DNA from: an uncultured Ruminococcus sp.
GTDB taxonomy: Bacteria; Bacillota; Clostridia; Oscillospirales; Ruminococcaceae
Assembly: GCA_934463425.1 (NCBI GenBank)
Contig: CAKSJP010000006.1
Span: 1 to 64,000, forward strand
Direction: 5' to 3'
DNA: 64,000 nt
Shown: positions 35,328 to 43,453 of the stretch, in pieces
Position numbering within the stretch: the first letter of the stretch is position 1
How the letters are laid out: each line of letters opens with the position of its first letter
Position numbers and translations under genes: made by a program
The notes under the pieces: generated by a model
What the model was told of the DNA's origin: nothing
Databases searched by the model: none
The model's input: the letters and a program-made list of their open reading frames with translations, nothing else

Positions 35328-35409
35328 GCCGGCTGTGTTGGGGCAGCTTACTGGGAGAATCCTTTTTCAAAAGGGTTTCTCTCCGCAGGCTTTCCGAAAC
35401 ACAGCCGGC
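35328..35409. repeat. Large inverted repeat with inner hairpin
   Basis: GCCGGCTGTGTT (35328-35339) is exactly complementary to AACACAGCCGGC (35398-35409). Inside, GGGAGAA and CCTTTT (from 35353) pair with AAAAGG and TCTCTCC (to 35383). The whole forms a long two-stage stem. It may be a dispersed repeat or a structured RNA; it does not look like a normal terminator because no T run follows. Confidence 0.6.
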
Positions 35410-35427
35410 AGCTTCCATAATTTTATG

Positions 35428-35464
35428 ACCTCCGTGTACCGGTTCAGGTACACGGAGGTTTTTT
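35428..35464 (+). terminator. Rho-independent terminator before spoIIIAA
   Basis: ACCTCCGTGTACC (35428-35440) pairs with GGTACACGGAGGT (35447-35459) followed by TTTTT. It isolates the accessory island from the sporulation operon. Confidence 0.92.
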
Positions 35465-35493
35465 GCATACTCGTCCGCCGCCGCGCATAGAAT
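35465..35493 (+). promoter_or_regulatory. Sigma-E-like promoter of the spoIIIA operon
   Basis: GCATACT (35465-35471), a 14-bp spacer and CATAGAAT (35486-35493) resemble the mother-cell sigma-E consensus (about KMATATT, 14 bp, CATACAnT, recalled from Bacillus subtilis). It is 43 bp before the spoIIIAA start codon, which has AGGAGG as its ribosome-binding site. Confidence 0.6.
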
Positions 35494-35535
35494 GGGACAA
35501 ACACAGGGGACAACCCGGGACAAACAGGAGGACGT

Positions 35536-36423
35536 ATGGAACAGCAAGGGATACAAAACGTACTGCGCTATCTGCCGCCGCAGGTGCGCAGCCGGATACA
35601 GCAGCTGCCGCCGTCAGAGCAGGCGCAGATCCAGGAGATACGCCTGCGCGCAGAGCGCCCGGTGTGCATGCTTCTGCACGGCAGAGAAAAGCCCCTAGAC
35701 CCGGCGCATCCGCTTTCCCAGAAAACCGTGGAGCAGGTGTTTCAGGCGGTGTGCGAATACTCCGTCTACCGCTATGCAAAAGAGATCGCCGAGGGCTTTG
35801 TGACCATTGCCGGCGGAAACCGGGTGGGCATTGCCGGGTCGGCGGTCTATCGGGAGGGAAAACTGGTGCAGATGCGCCATATCAGCGGTCTGAACTTTCG
35901 GGTCTCTCACGCGGTGACCGGCTGTGCCGAACCGCTCTTCCGGCAGACATGCGCTGAGAAGCCCTCCAGCCTGCTTCTGGCAGGTGCTGTGGGATCGGGC
36001 AAGACAACGATGCTCCGTGACCTTTGCCGCCTTCTGGGGGCATCCTGGCGGCTCACACTGGTGGATGAGCGCAGTGAGATCGCCGCCGTGCATCACGGTG
36101 TGCCCCAGTATGATGTGGGACTGCACACCGATGTGCTGGATGGTTTTCCCCGGGCAGAGGGCTTGTTGACGGCGCTCCGTGTGCTGACACCGGAGGTGCT
36201 GGTTTGTGATGAGATCAGCACCGAAGCGGATGCCGAAGCTATTCTGCGTCTGCATGGATGCGGTGTGCCGGTGATCGCATCTGCGCATGCCGCCTCGTGG
36301 GATGACCTGGAGCGCCGTCCGGTGCTGAAACAGCTGTTGGACAAGGGCGTATTTCAGTATGCGGCAGTTCTGTCCGGCAGGGAACTGGGCAGGGTGCAGA
36401 CCCTGCGCCGGGTGGTATCATGA
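35536..36423 (+). CDS. spoIIIAA: Stage III sporulation ATPase SpoIIIAA
   Basis: A 295-aa secretion-type ATPase, the motor of the mother-cell part of the feeding-tube channel that links mother cell and forespore. Walker A is GAVGSGKTTM, Walker B LVCDEI. The N-terminal segment IQEIRLRAERPVCML and the later GGNRVGIAGSAVY are characteristic. First gene of a complete eight-gene operon in the canonical order; it overlaps spoIIIAB by 4 bp. Confidence 0.95.
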   Translation: MEQQGIQNVLRYLPPQVRSRIQQLPPSEQAQIQEIRLRAERPVCMLLHGREKPLDPAHPLSQKTVEQVFQAVCEYSVYRYAKEIAEGFVTIAGGNRVGIAGSAVYREGKLVQMRHISGLNFRVSHAVTGCAEPLFRQTCAEKPSSLLLAGAVGSGKTTMLRDLCRLLGASWRLTLVDERSEIAAVHHGVPQYDVGLHTDVLDGFPRAEGLLTALRVLTPEVLVCDEISTEADAEAILRLHGCGVPVIASAHAASWDDLERRPVLKQLLDKGVFQYAAVLSGRELGRVQTLRRVVS

Positions 36424-36923
36424 TAAAATGGTTGGGTCTGCTGCTGGTGGTCTGCTGCTGCGCCGGACTGGGTGTCATGCAGGCAATGCGGCTGCGGCAG
36501 ACCTGCCGGAACCTGGAACAGCTTTGCCGGATGCTCCGGGAGCTTTCTGTGCAGATGGCGTTTCGCAGCCTGACGGTGCAGGAACTGTTGGAACAGCTCT
36601 GCCGGGAATCGGCATATGCGGCGTTTCAGTTCCCGGTGACGGTGTGCAGCGGACTGGAACAGGGACTTCCGCTTTCTGAGGCGTGGGAGAGCGGGCTTGC
36701 GCAAGATCCGGCAGTTCCCGAGGCGGCGCGAAAGCTGCTGCTACCCCTGGGAGAGGAACTGGGGGCAAGTGATCTGGAGGGACAACGGGCTACCCTGTCC
36801 CAGTATCGGCAGCAGCTGGAACCGTATACCGCAGAAGCCGGAGAAAAATGCCGCCAGAAGCAGCGGCTCTATTGCAGTCTGGGAATCCTGGGCGGCTTTC
36901 TGGCTGCCATTTTGCTTTGCTGA
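36420..36923 (+). CDS. spoIIIAB: Stage III sporulation protein SpoIIIAB
   Basis: A 167-aa protein, resembling GspF/PilC components of type II secretion. It has an N-terminal helix (about 3-20) followed by LRQTCRNLEQLCRMLREL, a typical heptad-rich region, and a C-terminal hydrophobic stretch (LGILGGFLAAILLC). It is a membrane part of the SpoIIIA-SpoIIQ channel. Confidence 0.93.
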   Translation: MIKWLGLLLVVCCCAGLGVMQAMRLRQTCRNLEQLCRMLRELSVQMAFRSLTVQELLEQLCRESAYAAFQFPVTVCSGLEQGLPLSEAWESGLAQDPAVPEAARKLLLPLGEELGASDLEGQRATLSQYRQQLEPYTAEAGEKCRQKQRLYCSLGILGGFLAAILLC

Positions 36924-36978
36924 ACGCCTGCTCCGCTGCATACGCCCAGATACGGAACAGGCTCTGAAAGGAAAAACC

Positions 36979-37173
36979 ATGGAAATTGATCTCATTTTTA
37001 AGATCGCCGGAACGGGAATCATTGTGGCAGTGCTGAACCTGGTGCTGAAACGGGCAGAGCGGGAGGAACAGGCGATGATGACCACACTTGCCGGGCTGGT
37101 GGTGGTGCTGATGCTGCTGGTCGATCAGATCGGCACGCTGTTTGAACGGGTAAAGTCGGTGTTTGGCCTATGA
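36979..37173 (+). CDS. spoIIIAC: Stage III sporulation protein SpoIIIAC
   Basis: A 64-aa membrane protein with two helices (MEIDLIFKIAGTGIIVAVLN and the stretch from MTTLAGLVVVLMLLVDQI). The ATG at 36979 has AAAGGA upstream. Size and sequence are standard for SpoIIIAC. It overlaps spoIIIAD by 4 bp. Confidence 0.93.
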   Translation: MEIDLIFKIAGTGIIVAVLNLVLKRAEREEQAMMTTLAGLVVVLMLLVDQIGTLFERVKSVFGL

Positions 37174-37562
37174 TAGAAGAAACCGTGACCGCGGCTGCGG
37201 TCTGCATCACTGCGGCGATCTTTTCCACATTGTTGAAACAATACTGCCGGGAGCATGCACTGTTCTGTGTCATCGGGGCATGCGCTGCGGTGGGAATTGC
37301 GGCGGCGGCATATCTCTCGCCCATTGTCAGCCAGATGCAGGAGCTCTTTGCCCAGACAGAGCTGCCGGCGGTTTATCTGGAGATCCTCTGGAAGGCGCTG
37401 GGCATCTGCTATGTGACCGGGATCGCCGGAGACCTGTGTCAGGACTGCGGCGAGTCGGCGCTGGCGCGGACAGTCGAGCTTTGGGGCAGGCTGTCTCTGG
37501 TGCTGCTGTCCCTGCCCTTGTTGGAGACGCTGCTGCAAACGGTAACGGAGGTGTTGTCATGA
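37170..37562 (+). CDS. spoIIIAD: Stage III sporulation protein SpoIIIAD
   Basis: A 130-aa integral membrane protein with four hydrophobic stretches. It is related to SpoIIIAC and to ring components of secretion systems. ALGICYVTGIAGDLCQDCGE is a conserved segment of the family. Overlaps spoIIIAE by 4 bp. Confidence 0.93.
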   Translation: MIEETVTAAAVCITAAIFSTLLKQYCREHALFCVIGACAAVGIAAAAYLSPIVSQMQELFAQTELPAVYLEILWKALGICYVTGIAGDLCQDCGESALARTVELWGRLSLVLLSLPLLETLLQTVTEVLS

Positions 37563-38701
37563 AACGGTGGAGCGTGATTTTTCTGCTTGCCGCATTTTGC
37601 CTGGGGCTGTGCTTTCCGGAGCATGTCGCCGCAGAAGCTTCTGCCGAGCAGCATCTGGCTGAAGAAAGCGGTGCGTCATCCGTCACAGAGCAGCTGGATT
37701 GGGATATCCGGTCGATCCTGGAACAGCTGGGGCTTTCTGTAACAGACGGCAGCGAAGCCGGAGAAAAATTCACTCTGGCGCATATCTGGCAGGTGTTTTC
37801 GGATTATCTCTCCGGGCGCATCTCAAGACCCTTTGCCATGCTGGGCGGTCTGCTGACAGTGATCCTGTTTGCGGCGCTGCTGCAGGGCATACAGGAAGAT
37901 CCGCGCCGCCGCGCCGCCGGACAGGTCTATGAGTTTGTCTGTGCGCTTGCGGCAGTTGCCGTTCTGGCAGAGCCGCTGCTTCAGAGCTTTGCTGCGGTGG
38001 AGCGTGCACTGACCCAGGGTGCAGAGTTCATGACGTTGTTTGTGCCGGTGTTTGCCGGCATCCTGGCGGCAGGAGGGACTGTGAGCAGTGCAGTATCCTA
38101 TCAGACGGCAGTAGTGGCTTTGGCGGATGGTGTGATGCAGATGATAACCCGGGTGCTGCTGCCGCTGTGTACCATGGGCTTTTCTCTGGCAATCGTGGAT
38201 GCCGTCAGCCCGTCGGTTTCTGTGGGCGGTCTGCTGCGGCTGTCGAGAAAATTCACTACCTGGGTGCTGGGGCTGTTCATGACCATTTTTCTGGGGGTTC
38301 TCTCCATGCAGAATTTGTTGAGCAGCAGCGTGGACACCGCCGCCTCCAAAACGACCAGGTATGTGATCGCCAATTTTGTGCCGGTGGTGGGCAGCGCAGT
38401 TTCAGATGCCTATACCACAGTGCGGAGCAGCCTGCAAATGCTGCGCAGCACCACTGGCGTTGTGGGCATTGTCTCCCTCTGCATCCTGTTTTTGCCGCCG
38501 CTGGTACAGCTGATGCTGTACCGGGCTGTGACGGCGATCGGTGCGGCAGCGGCGGAGCTGTTTGGGACGAAAAGCCTGCTTCGGCTGCTTCGGGGAACGC
38601 AGCAGGCGCTTGCCATTGCCTTTGCCCTGCTGGTCTGCTTTGGCGTTATGTTTATCGTGGCGACTGCGGTTGCCATGACGGTGGGAAAGGGGGCAGTATA
38701 G
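37559..38701 (+). CDS. spoIIIAE: Stage III sporulation protein SpoIIIAE
   Basis: A 380-aa polytopic membrane protein with an N-terminal signal-like helix (SVIFLLAAFCLGLCFPEHVAA) and about seven further helices. The start at 37559 overlaps the spoIIIAD stop (ATGA); the frame is open far upstream but that part runs antiparallel to spoIIIAC/AD in another frame. It is thought to be the permease-like part of the channel. Confidence 0.93.
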   Translation: MKRWSVIFLLAAFCLGLCFPEHVAAEASAEQHLAEESGASSVTEQLDWDIRSILEQLGLSVTDGSEAGEKFTLAHIWQVFSDYLSGRISRPFAMLGGLLTVILFAALLQGIQEDPRRRAAGQVYEFVCALAAVAVLAEPLLQSFAAVERALTQGAEFMTLFVPVFAGILAAGGTVSSAVSYQTAVVALADGVMQMITRVLLPLCTMGFSLAIVDAVSPSVSVGGLLRLSRKFTTWVLGLFMTIFLGVLSMQNLLSSSVDTAASKTTRYVIANFVPVVGSAVSDAYTTVRSSLQMLRSTTGVVGIVSLCILFLPPLVQLMLYRAVTAIGAAAAELFGTKSLLRLLRGTQQALAIAFALLVCFGVMFIVATAVAMTVGKGAV

Positions 38702-38702
38702 C

Positions 38703-39161
38703 ATGGAGACCATGCGTGCCATTGTATTGGTGACCTGTGTTATCAGCATGCTCAGCGGTGTGCTGCATGCCATGAAGCCCAGTGCCCGGTTTGACCGGCA
38801 GCTGCGGCTGATCTTTTCGGCGGTATTCGTGCTGGGCATTCTGACGCCGCTTTGCAAAGGTGCGGCGGCGTTTCAGCCGGACTGGGAAGGTGCCGGGGCT
38901 GTCAGTACATGGAAACTGGAAGAAACCGCAGCAGAAGAAACAGCGGCACAGGCGGCGAAAAACCTGGAGACCTCGCTCACTGCCATGCTCCGGGAAGCAG
39001 GGATCGAGGCACAGGTCGGCGTGGCGATGCATATCTCCGGGGAGAACCGCATAGAGATAGAACAAGTCACGGCGGTTTGTACAGATACGAGCGCCGCGGA
39101 ACAGCTGCTGACGGATTGTCTGGGAAACGAGGTGAATCTCTATGTGGAAAAAGCTTCCTGA
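38703..39161 (+). CDS. spoIIIAF: Stage III sporulation protein SpoIIIAF
   Basis: A 152-aa protein with two N-terminal membrane helices and a soluble ring-forming domain with EAGIEAQVGVAMHISGENRIE. Proteins of this group build rings in the intermembrane space during engulfment. It starts 1 bp after spoIIIAE and overlaps spoIIIAG by 20 bp. Confidence 0.92.
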   Translation: METMRAIVLVTCVISMLSGVLHAMKPSARFDRQLRLIFSAVFVLGILTPLCKGAAAFQPDWEGAGAVSTWKLEETAAEETAAQAAKNLETSLTAMLREAGIEAQVGVAMHISGENRIEIEQVTAVCTDTSAAEQLLTDCLGNEVNLYVEKAS

Positions 39162-39687
39162 TCGGCTGCGTCAGCTGCTGAAAGGAGAACGGGGCGTGCG
39201 GCTGGTGGTGCTCCTGGGTGCAGCCGGGCTGGCGCTGATCCTGTTGTCCGGTTTTTTGCCGGACAGGACAGAAACGGCGGAAAAGACCACGCTCTCTTCG
39301 GAAAGCAGTGCCGCAGAGGATACCTCTATGACGGCGTACTGCCGCCGGATGGAACAGCAGCTGGTGGCGATCCTGGAACAGGTAGACGGCGTCGGCAGCT
39401 GCCGTGTTATGGTGACGGCCGAGGGAACATCTGAGACACACTATGCCCAGGATCAGGAACAGGAACAGGGCGAGAACCGCACCCGCGCAGAGAAAAAGTG
39501 CGTGATCGTTTCGGACAGCGGCAGTCAGCATCCGCTGGTGCAGCAGATCACTGCGCCGGAGATCAGCGGCGTGATCGTCGTATGCAGCGGTGCTTCCAGT
39601 GCCGTGGTGCAGGAACGTGTGATCCGGGCAGTCCGGGCAGTGCTGCAGCTGTCGCCCAGTCGGATCTGTGTAGTGCCGTCAGCGTGA
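39142..39687 (+). CDS. spoIIIAG: Stage III sporulation protein SpoIIIAG
   Basis: A 181-aa protein with one N-terminal membrane helix (about 20-39) and a ring-building domain homologous to type III secretion YscJ/FliF folds (LEQVDGVGSCRVMVT ... EISGVIVVCSGASSAVVQ). The Glu/Gln/Arg-rich insert QDQEQEQGENRTRAEKK corresponds to the beta-triangle insertion region of the family. Fourth-last residue context and length are normal. Confidence 0.92.
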   Translation: MWKKLPDRLRQLLKGERGVRLVVLLGAAGLALILLSGFLPDRTETAEKTTLSSESSAAEDTSMTAYCRRMEQQLVAILEQVDGVGSCRVMVTAEGTSETHYAQDQEQEQGENRTRAEKKCVIVSDSGSQHPLVQQITAPEISGVIVVCSGASSAVVQERVIRAVRAVLQLSPSRICVVPSA

Positions 39688-39716
39688 AACATTGCTGTGC
39701 AGAAAGGAATTTGACC

Positions 39717-40388
39717 ATGAAAAAACCATCTCTCATTATTGGAAAAAAGCAGATCATTCTGTCTTGTCTGACATTGATGCTCGCCATTGCCGTCTATGTC
39801 AATTATGCCATGTCCGGCGGAAAGGAAGAACTGAAAACCGCACAGGTACAGCCCGGAGACAGCGTGACCTATGGAGATACTGCCTTTGTCAATGCGGAGG
39901 CAGAACAGGAAGCGGCAGAGGAAGCATCTGCTGCCGAAGAAGCCGAAGGGACACAGGGCGCTTACAGCGTAGGTGATAAGGGCAGCACCGAAGAGACTGC
40001 CGCAGAGGTGGAGGCAGAGTATACCGCCGCCGGCAGTGCGGAGAATTATTTTGCCCAGGCGAGATTAGAGCGCACCTCCAGCCGGGATGAGAGTGTGGCG
40101 GCGCTACAGTCCATGCTGGGCGGCGGAGACCGCACAGAGGATGAACTGGTCACCGATGCCATTGCAGCTGTGGAGACCTCTAAGCTGATCGAGAGCGAAA
40201 GCACCATCGAATCGCTGATCCAGGCGCAGGGATATCCGGACTGTATCGTCTATCTGGACGGGGAGAGCGCCAAGGTCGTGGTTCAGACAGAGGGTCTGGA
40301 TGCGGCACAGGCGGCTGCCATCAAAGATGTGATTTTGGGCGAAGTTTCGGTTCCGGCAGAAAATATTCGAATTTTTGAGGTAAAATAG
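39717..40388 (+). CDS. spoIIIAH: Stage III sporulation protein SpoIIIAH
   Basis: A 223-aa mother-cell membrane protein that binds forespore SpoIIQ across the septum. The start at 39717 has AAAGGA upstream. One N-terminal helix (about 12-32), then a long Ala/Glu-rich segment and a YscJ-like domain (ESLIQAQGYPDCIVYLDGES ... VPAENIRIFEV). It closes the operon; a promoter for nusB begins directly after its stop. Confidence 0.93.
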   Translation: MKKPSLIIGKKQIILSCLTLMLAIAVYVNYAMSGGKEELKTAQVQPGDSVTYGDTAFVNAEAEQEAAEEASAAEEAEGTQGAYSVGDKGSTEETAAEVEAEYTAAGSAENYFAQARLERTSSRDESVAALQSMLGGGDRTEDELVTDAIAAVETSKLIESESTIESLIQAQGYPDCIVYLDGESAKVVVQTEGLDAAQAAAIKDVILGEVSVPAENIRIFEVK

Positions 40389-40417
40389 TTGTATCCGGCG
40401 TTGTTTTTTGGTATAAT
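40389..40417 (+). promoter_or_regulatory. Promoter upstream of nusB
   Basis: TTGTAT (40389-40394), 17-bp spacer, TATAAT (40412-40417) with TGG directly before it (extended -10). It lies at the spoIIIAH stop codon and gives a leader of about 205 nt in front of nusB. Confidence 0.7.
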
Positions 40418-40532
40418 AGAAGAAAGAACTTGTTCGGGCCGGCATGGAACGGGCAGCGCACCAAATGCGATTTCTTTCGATTCTGCTGAAATACATAGGG
40501 ATACCAGAAGAAATGAAATCTGTTTATGCGGG

Positions 40533-40566
40533 AGCTGCTGTAAAATGTCTACAGCAGCTTTCTTTT
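40533..40566 (+). terminator. Terminator-like hairpin in the nusB leader
   Basis: AGCTGCTGTA (40533-40542) pairs perfectly with TACAGCAGCT (40550-40559), followed by TTCTTTTC. Because the only clear promoter for nusB is upstream of it, it may be an attenuator as well as the end of the spoIIIA transcript. Confidence 0.65.
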
Positions 40567-40631
40567 CTGCGGAAACGCGGAAAATGTTGCGGACGGACGA
40601 GAATTGTAAAAAGTTGGATATGGAGGTCGTT

Positions 40632-41078
40632 ATGACAAAACACGAAACCAGAGAATATGCATTTTTGCTGCTGTATGAGGCAATGGTGAGAGCCGAGGAG
40701 ATGAGCACCATCGAGGAGCTGTACGCTTCTACCGAGGAGATGCTGGAGCTGCCTGTTCCGGAAAAGGTGAAGCAGTATGTTTCCGGGACAATGGCGCAGC
40801 TCGAGGAATTGGACAGCATTATTTCCGGCTACAGCAAGCAGCGGAGCCTGAACCGTGTGCCGGCAGTAAATCGTTCGATCCTGCGTCTGGCGCTGTATGA
40901 ATTGAAGAATATGCCCCAGACGCCGGTGAACGTGGTCATCAGTGAGGCGGTGCATCTGTCTCAGGCGTATGCATACCCGGAGGATACCGCTTTTATCAAC
41001 GGTGTCCTGGGTGCTTATGCCCGCTCGAAGCCGGCGGCAAAGGAGGACACTGCCGATGGCACAAATTCTGGGGATTGA
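40632..41078 (+). CDS. nusB: Transcription antitermination factor NusB
   Basis: A 148-aa RNA-binding protein that joins NusE/S10 on boxA in rRNA leaders. It begins MTKHETREYAFLLLYEA with TGGAGG upstream, and has the typical RVPAVNRSILRLALYEL and VVISEAVHLSQAYA helices. First gene of an eleven-gene run. It overlaps the TsaD-like gene by 23 bp. Confidence 0.93.
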   Translation: MTKHETREYAFLLLYEAMVRAEEMSTIEELYASTEEMLELPVPEKVKQYVSGTMAQLEELDSIISGYSKQRSLNRVPAVNRSILRLALYELKNMPQTPVNVVISEAVHLSQAYAYPEDTAFINGVLGAYARSKPAAKEDTADGTNSGD

Positions 41079-42012
41079 TACCAGTAATTACACCACCTCT
41101 GCGGCGCTGTTGGATCTGGATACTGGTACGATACACCAGGTCAAGCAGCTGCTCCCGGTAAAACCGGGTGAGGCAGGGCTGCGGCAGAGCGACGCGGTGT
41201 TTCACCACACCCGCCAGCTGCCGGAGATGATAGAACAGCTGCGCCCTTTTTTGCAGGGACAGTCGGTTTGCGGCGTCAGTGTTTCTACGCGTCCCCGGAA
41301 TGTGGATGGCTCATATATGCCCTGCTTTCTGACCGGCGTGGGAACTGCCCGTTCGGTTGCGGCAGTGTGCGGCGTGCCGCTCTATGAGACCTCTCACCAG
41401 GTGGGACATGTTCTGGCGGCGCTGTACTCTGCCGGAAAGCTGGGAGAACGAAATGCGCCTTTCCTGGCGTTTCATGTCAGCGGCGGCACTACCGATTCGC
41501 TCTATTGCGAGCCGGATGCGGAGATGGCGCTGAAGATCACGCCCTGCGGCACTTCACTGGATCTGAAAGCCGGACAGGCGATCGATCGGGTCGGCTTGAT
41601 GCTGGGTCTGCGGTTCCCCTGCGGCAAGGCACTGGAACAGCTGGCGGCAAAGAGCCGAAAGACATTCCGGATCAAACCGGTGGTGCGCGGCGTAGACTGT
41701 TGTCTGTCCGGACTGGAAAACCAGTGCCGGAAGCGGCTGGCGCAGGGAGAAGCGCCGGAGGATGTGGCAAAGTTTTGTCTGCTGACGGTGGCAGAGACGG
41801 TGATCGCCATGACAAAGGCGGCACAGGAACGCCACGGAAATTTGCCGGTGCTCTATGCCGGCGGTGTCATGTCCAATCAGCTGATCCGGCCGCTTCTGTC
41901 GGAAAATGCAGCTTGTTGGTTTGCTGCGCCGGAGTTTGCCTGTGACAATGCCGCAGGTGTGGCAGTTTACGGCGCTTGGCGAAAGCAAGGAGGAAAGCTG
42001 TGGCAATTTTAA
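41056..42012 (+). CDS. TsaD/Kae1-like paralogue
   Basis: A 318-aa protein of the ASKHA/Kae1 superfamily. It begins MAQILGIDTSNYTTSAALLD, has the metal site HxxxH in ETSHQVGHVLAAL, and ends with YAGGVMSNQLIRP ... ACDNAAGVAVYG, matching the overall plan of TsaD, the t6A-synthesis enzyme. It lacks the GGVVPExASRxH segment and carries instead RQSDAVFHHTRQLPEM and STRPRNVDGSYMPCFLTG, so it is a distinct paralogue and probably not the t6A enzyme itself. Function unknown. AAAGGAGG precedes the start, inside nusB; it overlaps xseA by 13 bp. Confidence 0.8.
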   Translation: MAQILGIDTSNYTTSAALLDLDTGTIHQVKQLLPVKPGEAGLRQSDAVFHHTRQLPEMIEQLRPFLQGQSVCGVSVSTRPRNVDGSYMPCFLTGVGTARSVAAVCGVPLYETSHQVGHVLAALYSAGKLGERNAPFLAFHVSGGTTDSLYCEPDAEMALKITPCGTSLDLKAGQAIDRVGLMLGLRFPCGKALEQLAAKSRKTFRIKPVVRGVDCCLSGLENQCRKRLAQGEAPEDVAKFCLLTVAETVIAMTKAAQERHGNLPVLYAGGVMSNQLIRPLLSENAACWFAAPEFACDNAAGVAVYGAWRKQGGKLWQF

Positions 42013-43181
42013 GCGTGAGTCAGCTGAATCGCTATGTGGGATTCAAGCTGAAAGAGGACCGCGCCTTGCAGGGCATTCTGGTACGGGGCGAGATCACCAA
42101 TTTCACCAATCACTATCGCTCGGGGCATCTCTATTTTACGCTCCGGGACGCAGAAAGCTGTGTCAAGGCGGTGATGTTCCGGAGCAATGCCCAGCGTTTG
42201 AAGTTCATGCCCCAGGAAGGAATGAATGTCATTGCGGCGGCGACGGCATCGCTCTACGAGCGGGACGGCGCATTTCAGCTGTATGTGACAGATCTCCAGC
42301 CGGACGGTGCGGGGACAAAAGCGCTGGCACTGGAACAGCTCAAGAAAAAGCTGACAGCGCTGGGTGTGTTTGATGCGGCGGCAAAGCGTCCGCTTCCGGC
42401 AATGCCCCAGAAGATCGGTGTCATTACCTCAGACACCGGCGCAGCGCTCCAGGATGTAAAAAACGTCATCAGCCGGCGCTATCCCATCGGGCATCTGCTG
42501 GTCTATCCGGCACAGGTGCAGGGGGATGCAGCGGCGGATTCCGTCTGCCGCGCCATTGCTGCGGCAGAACGTGACGGCTGCGATGTCCTCATTGTGGGAC
42601 GCGGCGGCGGCGCGTCGGAAACTCTGGAAGCGTTCAATGCTGAACGTGTGGTCATGGCGATCTATCACTGTGCCGTGCCCGTTGTTTCAGCAGTGGGACA
42701 TGAAACAGACTGGACGCTGGCGGATGCGGCGGCAGACCTCCGTGCACCTACGCCCTCGGCGGCGGCAGAACTGGCTGTGCCGGATGTGCGTCATCTGATG
42801 CAGCAGGTACAGGAACAGGCGCGCCGTCTGGACAGCGCCGTGCAGCAGCTGCTGCACCGGAAGCAGCAGGAACTGGAACGCATCCGGGATCGGCTGAAAC
42901 TGCAGTCTCCCGTGCATCGGCAGGAACTGGCGCAGCAGGAACTGGCGCATTTGCAGCAGCGTCTGGAAAAGGCAATGGTGCTGCGGCTGGAGCAATGCCG
43001 GGAACAGCTGGCACAGCAGTCTGCACGGCTGGAAATGCTCAGCCCTCTGAAAATTCTGGGGCGCGGCTATGCCCTGGCGTATCACGGCGAAGAACTGGTG
43101 CGCAGCGCCGCACAGGTACAGCCGGGCGACAAGCTGCGGCTGCGGCTGGCTGAGGGTGAGATCCTGGCAGAAGTAAAGTGA
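42000..43181 (+). CDS. xseA: Exodeoxyribonuclease VII large subunit
   Basis: A 393-aa nuclease subunit acting on single-stranded DNA. The start is the GTG at 42000 (AILSVSQLNRYVG), 8 nt after AGGAGG. N-terminal OB-fold (about 5-100), catalytic domain with GRGGGASETLEAFN and SAVGHETDWTLADAAADLRAPTPS, and a coiled-coil Gln/Leu-rich region that binds XseB. Standard neighbour of xseB. Confidence 0.94.
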   Translation: MAILSVSQLNRYVGFKLKEDRALQGILVRGEITNFTNHYRSGHLYFTLRDAESCVKAVMFRSNAQRLKFMPQEGMNVIAAATASLYERDGAFQLYVTDLQPDGAGTKALALEQLKKKLTALGVFDAAAKRPLPAMPQKIGVITSDTGAALQDVKNVISRRYPIGHLLVYPAQVQGDAAADSVCRAIAAAERDGCDVLIVGRGGGASETLEAFNAERVVMAIYHCAVPVVSAVGHETDWTLADAAADLRAPTPSAAAELAVPDVRHLMQQVQEQARRLDSAVQQLLHRKQQELERIRDRLKLQSPVHRQELAQQELAHLQQRLEKAMVLRLEQCREQLAQQSARLEMLSPLKILGRGYALAYHGEELVRSAAQVQPGDKLRLRLAEGEILAEVK

Positions 43182-43240
43182 GGATCGCGGCGCGTGTGAA
43201 AAGATATGAAACATGCTTTTGAATAAAGGGGAGAAGTGCG

Positions 43241-43453
43241 ATGGCATTTGAGGCACACATGAAGGAACTGCGGGAGCTGACGCAGAAGCTGGAACAGGGC
43301 AATCTGCCTTTGGAAGAAGCGGTACAGCTTTACAGCAAGGGTGTAACACTGGCGGCGGCATGCCAGGAGGAATTGCAGACGGCAAAGCTGCAGGTCTCCA
43401 AGCAGACCGTTCCGGCACAGGAACAGGAGGTTCAGGATGGAAGCGAAGCATAA
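43241..43453 (+). CDS. xseB: Exodeoxyribonuclease VII small subunit
   Basis: A 70-aa helical protein with the family core LTQKLEQGNLPLEEAVQLYS followed by KGVTLAAACQEEL. GGGGAG lies before the start. Forms the complex with XseA; its last 17 bp overlap ispA. Confidence 0.92.
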   Translation: MAFEAHMKELRELTQKLEQGNLPLEEAVQLYSKGVTLAAACQEELQTAKLQVSKQTVPAQEQEVQDGSEA

